Source: Sulfurovum sp. | Lineage (GTDB): Bacteria > Campylobacterota > Campylobacteria > Campylobacterales > Sulfurovaceae | Assembly: GCA_027083995.1 (NCBI GenBank) | Contig: JALWME010000050.1 | Location: 1 to 6,199 of the forward strand | DNA: 6,199 bases | Direction: 5' to 3' | Shown here: in pieces, positions 1 to 4,322 of the stretch | Layout: each line of letters opens with the position of its first letter | How positions within the stretch are numbered: the first letter of the stretch is position 1 | Notes under the pieces: model-generated | Seen by the model: the letters and a program-made list of their open reading frames with translations, nothing else | The model's database searches: none | Told to the model about the DNA's origin: nothing | Position numbers and translations under genes: made by a program

Positions 1-89
1 TTAGATCACAGAACAATAGAAAGCATTTACTAAAGTCCATAGCCGAGCTACGAGCAGGTAGGGGTACCGAAAGAGAACTTAGAGAATGA
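1..89 (+). CDS. yefM: YefM/Phd-family antitoxin, C-terminal end only (cut by window edge)
   Basis: The frame starting at base 3 is open and encodes 28 residues ending in a TGA at 87-89; the rest of the gene lies upstream of the window. The tail contains LLKSIAELRAGRGTERELRE. From memory this aligns without gaps to the last 28 residues of E. coli YefM, which ends [21 protein letters not shown]-like. This segment is the disordered, toxin-wrapping part of the antitoxin that neutralises YoeB; the missing N-terminal part is the DNA-binding Phd/YefM fold. The stop overlaps the toxin start as ATGA, the usual arrangement for translational coupling. The promoter and operator must be outside the window. 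The family call is firm because the partner is unmistakable YoeB; the completeness of the gene cannot be judged here. Confidence 0.88.
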   Translation, partial: RSQNNRKHLLKSIAELRAGRGTERELRE

Positions 90-340
90 AGCTGATTTTT
101 GGCGAACAGTCATGGTCAGATTATTTGTATTGGCAATCAACAGACAAAAGAATACTTAAAAAGATAAATGCACTACTCCAAGACATAAAAAGAAACCCTT
201 TTGATGGACTAGGTAAACCAGAACCTTTAAAACATGAAATGGCAGGTACGTGGTCAAGACGTATAACGCAAGAGCATCGTTTAGTTTATGAGGTTTTTGA
301 AGAGAGTATTTTGGTAGTGTCTTGTCGTTATCATTATTAA
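86..340 (+). CDS. yoeB: YoeB toxin, ribosome-dependent mRNA interferase (type II TA)
   Basis: The 84-residue product has exactly the length of E. coli YoeB and matches it along the whole chain (for example DYLYWQ at 12-17, TDKRI at 19-23, GKPEPLKH at 43-50, WSRRIT at 56-61, EHRLVY at 63-68, and the terminal CRYHY). The RelE/YoeB-fold residues known to be needed for cleavage are present: Glu46, Arg65, His83 and the C-terminal Tyr84. Known family role: it binds the ribosomal A site and cuts mRNA during translation, and it is held inactive by YefM. The ATG at 86 overlaps the antitoxin stop by ATGA, so its translation is probably coupled to the antitoxin and both come from an upstream promoter repressed by the antitoxin-toxin complex. 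The gene looks intact and functional. No clear terminator follows it. Confidence 0.96.
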   Translation: MKLIFGEQSWSDYLYWQSTDKRILKKINALLQDIKRNPFDGLGKPEPLKHEMAGTWSRRITQEHRLVYEVFEESILVVSCRYHY

Positions 341-424
341 AACTTGAGGTCAGAGTTGAATATCCACTTTTCTAACGAATGAATGATTGATTATGCTATA
401 TGTTTCGGGCGGATACACTTAAAA

Positions 425-449
425 TTTGTATTGACAAGACATCTACAAA
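425..449 (+). promoter_or_regulatory. Candidate operator: inverted repeat across the -35 box
   Basis: TTTGTA at 425-430 is the reverse complement of TACAAA at 444-449. The 13-base spacing puts the repeat around the -35 hexamer and the start of the spacer. A ribbon-helix-helix antitoxin bound here would block RNA polymerase, which is how such modules are normally autoregulated. The half-sites are short and A/T-rich, so chance is a real alternative. Confidence 0.3.
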
Positions 450-459
450 AAGGTATAAT
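431..459 (+). promoter_or_regulatory. Perfect sigma70-type promoter of the second TA module
   Basis: TTGACA at 431-436 and TATAAT at 454-459 are both exact consensus hexamers separated by exactly 17 bases. The expected transcription start is near 466, giving a leader of only about 18 bases before the GTG at 484. Campylobacterota promoters usually lack a good -35 box, so a full consensus is unusual here and fits a strong promoter kept in check by an autorepressor. It lies inside the long open frame that begins at ATG 400, and so argues against that start. Confidence 0.85.
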
Positions 460-470
460 AATGGAGCAAT

Positions 471-486
471 AAAGGATAGTATAGTG
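471..486 (+). promoter_or_regulatory. Ribosome binding site that sets the GTG start of the BrnT-like toxin
   Basis: AAAGGA at 471-476 is followed by 7 bases and then GTG at 484-486, which is standard Shine-Dalgarno spacing. No comparable purine-rich site precedes ATG 400. The ATG at 461 runs into a stop after three codons (ATG GAG CAA TAA) and is not a start. Confidence 0.8.
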
Positions 487-771
487 AAACCCATACGATG
501 GAATGAAGAGAAAAATCAACTTCTCATAATACAACGTAAGCTGAGCTTTGAAATGGTGCTAGATAAACTAGAAAATCAGGATATATTAGCAAAGCGTAGC
601 CATCCTGATAAAAAAAGATATCCGCATCAGTTTATCTTTGTCATTGAGATGAATGGATATATCTGTTATGTGCCTTTTGTGGAAAATGATGAAGAGATAT
701 TTTTAAAGACAATTATTCCTAGCAGAAAGTTAGGAAAAGAGTTTAAAGGAGCCAAAGATGAAAAAAGATAA
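484..771 (+). CDS. BrnT-like toxin of a type II TA module (GTG start, 95 aa)
   Basis: The protein opens VKPIRWNEEKN, the typical start of BrnT and related RelE-fold toxins (beta strand then W-[DN]-E-x-K-N). SFEMV follows at 21-25, then a basic HPDKKRYPHQ stretch at 40-49, two hydrophobic strands to about 66, and FLKTIIPSRK at 73-82, which corresponds to the closing strand and conserved Ser-Arg-Lys of the group. BrnT relatives are ribonucleases that stop translation; this exact subgroup is not one I can name, and the activity is inferred. A longer reading from ATG 400 would add 28 residues, but these overlap the promoter, show no family character and lack a ribosome site. The stop overlaps the downstream antitoxin by 14 bases, the toxin-first order seen in BrnTA. 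The C-terminal tail (GAKDEKR) is encoded within the region containing the antitoxin's ribosome site and start. Confidence 0.75.
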   Translation: MKPIRWNEEKNQLLIIQRKLSFEMVLDKLENQDILAKRSHPDKKRYPHQFIFVIEMNGYICYVPFVENDEEIFLKTIIPSRKLGKEFKGAKDEKR

Positions 772-1048
772 ATTTATTTATGATACGGAAGAGTTAACAC
801 TCCTGGAAGAGATAGAAAATGATGCGTGGAAAGATACTTCTCTTACGCAAAAAGAGAAAGAGATGTACGCTAAAAGTGCAGCGTATACAAAATCTTTGCA
901 AGAGAAAAAACAGACCACCATTCGCTTTGCAGTCAGTGATTTAGCCATTATCAAAGCTAGAGCTAAAGAGATGGGTATAGGCTACCAAAATCTCATTCAG
1001 ACACTGGTGCATAACTATGCACATGACAAGACAAAGTTGGGCTTGTAA
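758..1048 (+). CDS. CopG/BrnA-type antitoxin (ribbon-helix-helix), partner of the preceding toxin
   Basis: The 96-residue, charged protein has the two-part layout of CopG-type antitoxins. The N-terminal segment (FIYDTEELTLLEEIENDAWK, about 6-25) resembles the toxin-binding motif of the COG5304/CopG_antitoxin group. A C-terminal DNA-binding part runs from about 52 to 88: TTIRFAVS (53-60) as the ribbon strand, DLAIIKARAKEMG as helix 1, and IGYQNLIQTLVHNYA (74-88) as the turn and helix 2 of the ribbon-helix-helix fold. The start at 758 has AAAGGA at 745-750, 7 bases upstream, and overlaps the toxin gene by 14 bases in another frame, so the two are co-transcribed and probably translationally coupled. 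It should neutralise the toxin and repress the promoter at 431-459. The length is normal and the gene looks intact. Family membership is a pattern judgement, not a search result. Confidence 0.8.
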   Translation: MKKDKFIYDTEELTLLEEIENDAWKDTSLTQKEKEMYAKSAAYTKSLQEKKQTTIRFAVSDLAIIKARAKEMGIGYQNLIQTLVHNYAHDKTKLGL

Positions 1049-1075
1049 GAAAACCATTTGATGCTGTTTTGTCAT
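1023..1075 (+). repeat. Inverted repeat spanning the end of the antitoxin gene
   Basis: ATGACAAGACA (1023-1033) can pair with TGTTTTGTCAT (1065-1075) over 11 positions with one G-U pair, leaving a 31-base loop that contains the antitoxin stop codon. There is no T-run after it, so it is a poor intrinsic terminator by itself. It could be a 3' end stabiliser, a paired protein-binding site, or chance. Confidence 0.35.
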
Positions 1076-1089
1076 TATTGTTAGCTGTA

Positions 1090-1103
1090 TGCATTAAAAT
1101 GCA
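1090..1103. repeat. Short near-palindrome TGCATT-AA-AATGCA
   Basis: Two 6-base arms separated by AA lie about 30 bases upstream of the probable -10 box of the pabA/trpG transcript. The position suits a regulator site or the -35 neighbourhood, but the site is unique in the window and no regulator is encoded beside it. Nothing else is seen in the 137-base gap between 1048 and 1186 apart from the items listed here. Confidence 0.3.
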
Positions 1104-1134
1104 GAAGATAAAAGCAAACATAAAAATAAAGAGA

Positions 1135-1140
1135 TATAAT
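1135..1140 (+). promoter_or_regulatory. -10 box of a probable promoter for pabA/trpG and the membrane protein
   Basis: A perfect TATAAT sits 45 bases before the start codon, inside an A/T-rich tract. No recognisable -35 hexamer lies 16-18 bases upstream (the sequence there is AAAGCAAAC-like), which is normal for sigma70 promoters of Campylobacterota. The expected start of transcription is around 1147. Confidence 0.55.
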
Positions 1141-1149
1141 ACTCTATAA

Positions 1150-1172
1150 AGACAGTAGACATAGACAGTAGA
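1150..1172 (+). repeat. Tandem direct repeat AGACAGTAGA in the pabA/trpG leader
   Basis: AGACAGTAGA occurs at 1150-1159 and again at 1163-1172, separated by CAT, giving a 13-base period. Both copies fall between the predicted transcription start and the ribosome site (AGGA at 1174-1177, 8 bases before the ATG). It may be a slippage duplication or a binding site for a regulator of translation or early elongation; the sequence does not decide. Confidence 0.6.
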
Positions 1173-1185
1173 TAGGAACAGAGAA

Positions 1186-1755
1186 ATGATATTAATGATA
1201 GACAACTACGACAGCTTTACTTACAATGTAGTACAGTATTGTAGAGAGTTGGGTGCAGACTTGAAGATTATCCGTAATGATGAGATGACGATTGATGAAA
1301 TCAAAGCACTAAACCCTGAAAAAATCATCCTCTCTCCTGGTCCTTCTACCCCAGATGATGCAGGGGTGACACTCGATGTCATTAAGGAATTTGCAGATAC
1401 CACACCTATTTTTGGTATCTGTCTTGGGCATCAGAGTATCGCTCAAGCATTTGGTGGTGATGTGGTCAGAGCCAAAAATATGATGCATGGTAAAACGTCT
1501 CAAGTTGAAGTGGACTGTGAAACACCTATCTTTAAAGACTTGCCCAAAGAGTTTAGAGCCACACGTTATCACTCACTCACTGTCAAAAAAGAGACACTTC
1601 CTGCGTGTATCATCGCCACATCACACTCTAAGGATGATGACGAGATCATGTCTTTACAAATTAAAGACAAACCTATCTACGGTGTACAGTTTCACCCAGA
1701 GTCTATCATGTCTGAGCATGGGCATGAGATGTTAGACAATTTTTTGAAACTCTAA
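1186..1755 (+). CDS. pabA: Glutamine amidotransferase subunit of aminodeoxychorismate/anthranilate synthase (PabA/TrpG)
   Basis: This 189-residue class I glutamine amidotransferase has the standard length of a stand-alone PabA/TrpG. It begins MILMIDNYDSFTYN, the family signature start. It has the oxyanion-loop motif SPGPSTPDDAG (50-60), the nucleophile Cys79 in GICLGHQ, and His170 and Glu172 in the closing FHPES motif, so the catalytic triad is complete. It releases ammonia from glutamine and passes it to a chorismate-binding component I, giving aminodeoxychorismate (folate route) or anthranilate (tryptophan route). No component I gene is in the window, so the two roles cannot be separated; a stand-alone gene away from trp genes favours pabA or a shared subunit. 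The start at 1186 has AGGA 8 bases upstream; the internal ATG at 1195 would cut the conserved first strand. The next gene starts one base after the stop. Confidence 0.93.
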   Translation: MILMIDNYDSFTYNVVQYCRELGADLKIIRNDEMTIDEIKALNPEKIILSPGPSTPDDAGVTLDVIKEFADTTPIFGICLGHQSIAQAFGGDVVRAKNMMHGKTSQVEVDCETPIFKDLPKEFRATRYHSLTVKKETLPACIIATSHSKDDDEIMSLQIKDKPIYGVQFHPESIMSEHGHEMLDNFLKL

Positions 1756-1756
1756 A

Positions 1757-2845
1757 ATGAAAAAGAAGTACATACTTTTTACAAGTTTTTTGTACATTTG
1801 TGCTGTACTCTACCTCGCTATCACCACACCTATAAGCCCCCATGAAGCAAAGATATTTTATACATCCGAAGATATAGTCTCAACTCTAATGCATTGGGGT
1901 GATAATATATTGGGTGGTTTTATAGGGCTTAGACTCTTTTTTATTCTTTTAGGGTTCATAACAATAGCACTATTTTATAAGTTAAGTAGACGCTATTTTA
2001 CAAAGTGTGAAGATGCCTATATAGCTACATTGTTATTTATGTTTCTGCCTGGGATACTCACAGCTGTTACACTGGCCAATGTAGCTATACTGGTTTTGCC
2101 ACTGGTACTTTTTTTTGTACTTATGTATGAAAGAGGAAGTTACTGGTCACTGCCTTTTGTGATGTTAGCACTCTTTTTCATTCATGAAGCATCTATCATC
2201 TTTTTTGCAGCACTTCTACTTTATGGGTTTGTACACAAAGATAAAAAGTTATCTATACTTTCTACAGCGTTTCTTTTTGCTTTTGTTTACTTTGCCAAAG
2301 GCATAGAAATAGGTGGTAGACCTTCGGGGCATTTCGTAGAAATATTTGGGCTTTATGCATCGGTTTTTTCACCACTCTTGTTTCTCTATTTCTTTTATGC
2401 TATGTACCGTATCTTGTTAAGAGAGAAGAAAACACTGCTTTGGTACATTTCTTTTACTGCCTTGGCATTTTCTTTGCTATTGTCAATCAGACAACGCGTT
2501 TATCTTACAGACTTTGCACCCTATGTTACTATCTCTATTATACTCATGTTAGATGTGTTTAACAACTCCGTACATGTGCGATTACCAGAATTTCAAAAAG
2601 CTTATAAAATAGGGTTTTATATGGTTGTATCACTGTTGGCTTTGAGTGTAGCTGTCATTGTATCTCATAAAGCAACATATGAGCTATTTTCTGATTCAAA
2701 TAAACATTTTGCTAAACGTATTTATAAACCTTACTATAGAGCAAAACGCTTAAAGAAAGAACAGATATCATGCTATAAGCACAGTAGAGGAAGGGAGCGA
2801 TATCAGTTACAATATTACAATATTCTCCCCTGTGATAATGAGTGA
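1757..2845 (+). CDS. Polytopic membrane protein, possible divergent GT-C (PMT/ArnT-like) glycosyltransferase
   Basis: The protein has 362 residues and about 10-11 hydrophobic segments (roughly 5-23, 54-75, 86-105, 107-124, 131-158 as one or two, 166-181, 196-217, 227-243, 253-268, 286-303), followed by a basic, Tyr-rich tail (304-362) with Cys339 and Cys359. After the first segment comes ISPHEAKIFY (26-35), placed where GT-C enzymes carry their acidic catalytic motif (often D-E-A) in the first outer loop; here His-Glu30 replaces Asp-Glu. GLRLFFILLGF (57-67) and LFYKLSRRYF (72-81) also have the look of the PMT_2/glycosyltransferase-39 group. If so, it would move sugar from a polyprenyl-phosphate donor to an envelope acceptor on the outer face of the inner membrane. 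It starts one base after pabA/trpG with no ribosome site (the stretch before it is T-rich), so its translation is probably coupled. It is short for ArnT (about 550 residues). The GT-C call is tentative; the membrane topology is clear. Confidence 0.55.
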   Translation: MKKKYILFTSFLYICAVLYLAITTPISPHEAKIFYTSEDIVSTLMHWGDNILGGFIGLRLFFILLGFITIALFYKLSRRYFTKCEDAYIATLLFMFLPGILTAVTLANVAILVLPLVLFFVLMYERGSYWSLPFVMLALFFIHEASIIFFAALLLYGFVHKDKKLSILSTAFLFAFVYFAKGIEIGGRPSGHFVEIFGLYASVFSPLLFLYFFYAMYRILLREKKTLLWYISFTALAFSLLLSIRQRVYLTDFAPYVTISIILMLDVFNNSVHVRLPEFQKAYKIGFYMVVSLLALSVAVIVSHKATYELFSDSNKHFAKRIYKPYYRAKRLKKEQISCYKHSRGRERYQLQYYNILPCDNE

Positions 2846-2870
2846 TTATTTGACTGTTAAAACTGTTTCT

Positions 2871-2896
2871 AAAATACACAGTATTTTCTTTCTTCT
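2871..2896 (+). terminator. Weak A/T hairpin with T-rich tail after the membrane protein gene
   Basis: AAAATAC (2871-2877) and GTATTTT (2881-2887) form a 7-bp stem with a 3-base loop, followed by CTTTCTTCTT. It lies 25 bases after the stop at 2845. An alternative pairing uses ACTGT upstream with ACAGT. The stem is A/T-rich and therefore weak; it may end the pabA transcript or simply precede the aclB promoter. Confidence 0.35.
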
Positions 2897-2902
2897 TATG
2901 AT
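2897..2902 (+). promoter_or_regulatory. Candidate -10 box for the aclBA operon
   Basis: TATGAT (in CTTATGATTA) is the best -10-like hexamer between the hairpin and aclB. It would give a leader of about 65 bases. There is no good -35 hexamer at the right distance; TTGACT at 2850 is too far away. No sigma54 (GG-N10-GC) signature is seen. TAAACT at 2940 or 2955 are weaker alternatives. Confidence 0.3.
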
Positions 2903-2911
2903 TACCATCAG

Positions 2912-2959
2912 CTAAACAAAACTTAAAACTACTTACTGCTAAACTATCAAGAACTAAAC
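2912..2959 (+). repeat. CTAAAC motif repeated three times in the aclB leader
   Basis: CTAAAC occurs at 2912-2917, 2939-2944 and 2954-2959 (the last two extended as CTAAACT), with related CTTAAAACT at 2922-2930. Spacing is 27 and 15 bases. The tract is low in complexity, so this may be composition rather than a regulatory array, but it fills the leader of a central carbon-fixation operon. Confidence 0.35.
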
Positions 2960-2960
2960 T

Positions 2961-2967
2961 AAAGGAG
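2961..2967 (+). promoter_or_regulatory. Strong Shine-Dalgarno site of aclB
   Basis: AAAGGAG ends 6 bases before ATG 2974. It is the best ribosome site in the window, fitting a highly made enzyme, and it fixes the aclB start. Confidence 0.9.
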
Positions 2968-2973
2968 AACTCG

Positions 2974-4311
2974 ATGGCTCAAAAGGCGATTAGAGAATAT
3001 GACGCAAAGTCAATCTTGGCAAAGCACTGGGATAAGTATTTCCCAGATTTTACATATGCATATGAAACTGTAATGGTTCAAAATGGAGCAGAACTAAGAG
3101 AAGCTGCAAAAACACATGCATGGTTAAATGAAAAAACATTGGTTGCAAAGCCAGATATGCTTTTTGGGAAAAGAGGTAAGAATGGATTGGTTCTTTTTAA
3201 AGATGCTAAACCAGGTGATGTTACACTTGAGAAAGCAGCTTCATGGATTGACGAAAAAGGTGGGCAGAAACAAGAAGTTTTCTTTTCATTTGATGGAGAC
3301 ACGCCAACAGGTGAGCCATCAGTAGATATGCTAACTCATTTTTTAGTAGAGCCATTTATGCCTCATACACAAGAAGAAGAGTATTATATCTCTGCTACTT
3401 GTGTAGGCGATGAAGATATGCTTTATATGTCTGCTGAAGGTGGGATGGAAGTTGAAGAAGGGTGGGAAGATAAAGTCACTGAAGTGGCATTTTCTATCAC
3501 TGATACAGAAGAACAAATTGCCTCTAAAATTAGAGCAAATATTCCTGCAGATATACCAGAAAAGGACAAAGAAGCCTATGCAGAATTTGCTATTGGTTTC
3601 TTTAAAGCATACCGTGAACTTAACTTTGCATATTTGGAAATCAATCCATTTGTACTTCAAGGTAAAAAAGTTGAACTTCTTGATATGGTGGCAAAATTAG
3701 ACGACACAGCTGGTTTTATGATGGTAAATGAGTGGGGAGATGTTGAATATCCAACTGCCTTTGGTATGGAAGAAAAATCTCCAGAAGTACTGGCAGTAGA
3801 AGAAGCAGATGCCAAGACAGGTGCTTCTCTTAAACTTACACTTCTTAAGCCAGAAGCTCGTATCTGGACGATGGTTGCTGGTGGTGGTGCATCCGTTGTA
3901 TATGCTGATACGATTGCTGATATGGCAGGTATTGATGACCTTGCGAATTATGGTGAGTATTCAGGTGGGCCAACGACAGGTGAGACAAAATTTTATGCTG
4001 AAACGCTTTTTGATCTCATGACAAGAGAAAAAGATCCATCAGGTAGAGGTAAAGTACTTATCATTGGTGGAGCGATTGCCAACTTTACGGATGTTGCTAA
4101 AACATTCACAGGGATTATTCAAGCATTTGAAAACTATCAGGATAAACTGAAAGAAGTAGGTGTGAAAATTTACGTTAGACGAGGTGGACCAAACTATGAA
4201 AAAGGTCTTAAAGATATTAAAGAAGCAGCAGATAAAATGGGTCTTTACATCGAAGTATATGGGCCTGAAACACACGTAACAGATATCGTGCGTATGGCAC
4301 TAGAGAAGTAG
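2974..4311 (+). CDS. aclB: ATP citrate lyase, small (beta) subunit AclB
   Basis: The 445-residue protein aligns over its whole length with the N-terminal part of animal ATP citrate lyase. The ATP-grasp domain occupies about 1-240: LVAKPDMLFGKRGKNGLV (56-73) carries the nucleotide-binding lysines and arginine, FLVEPFMPHTQEEEYY (123-138) the hinge region, and YLEINPF (220-226) with Asp237 the metal-binding end. A succinyl-CoA-synthetase-like citrate-binding domain follows, with WTMVAGGGASVVY (298-310), NYGEYSGGPT (325-334), GGAIANFT (365-372) and VRRGGPNYEKG (401-411). It ends ETHVTDIVRMALEK, the family's usual close. With AclA it turns citrate, ATP and CoA into acetyl-CoA, oxaloacetate, ADP and phosphate in the cytoplasm; in Campylobacterota this step drives the reductive TCA cycle of CO2 fixation. 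aclA follows 11 bases later, so the two form an operon. No defects are visible. Confidence 0.96.
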   Translation: MAQKAIREYDAKSILAKHWDKYFPDFTYAYETVMVQNGAELREAAKTHAWLNEKTLVAKPDMLFGKRGKNGLVLFKDAKPGDVTLEKAASWIDEKGGQKQEVFFSFDGDTPTGEPSVDMLTHFLVEPFMPHTQEEEYYISATCVGDEDMLYMSAEGGMEVEEGWEDKVTEVAFSITDTEEQIASKIRANIPADIPEKDKEAYAEFAIGFFKAYRELNFAYLEINPFVLQGKKVELLDMVAKLDDTAGFMMVNEWGDVEYPTAFGMEEKSPEVLAVEEADAKTGASLKLTLLKPEARIWTMVAGGGASVVYADTIADMAGIDDLANYGEYSGGPTTGETKFYAETLFDLMTREKDPSGRGKVLIIGGAIANFTDVAKTFTGIIQAFENYQDKLKEVGVKIYVRRGGPNYEKGLKDIKEAADKMGLYIEVYGPETHVTDIVRMALEK

Positions 4312-4322
4312 GGAGAAGAGAT

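Noticed and set aside
341..430. Integron attC-like site between the TA modules, suggested by GTTGAAT at 355-361 and TCTAACGAAT nearby
   Set aside because: There is no matching RYYYAAC partner at the right distance and no imperfect hairpin between core sites; the match to the short degenerate core is expected by chance.
400..483. N-terminal extension of the BrnT-like toxin from ATG 400
   Set aside because: It overlaps a consensus promoter and the toxin's ribosome site, lacks its own ribosome site, and its 28 residues show no family similarity.
993..1205. Minus-strand frame of 70 codons across the TA-pabA gap
   Set aside because: It overlaps the antitoxin end and the pabA start, reads as low-complexity Phe/Ile/Tyr, and has no ribosome site; it is explained by A/T-rich non-coding sequence.
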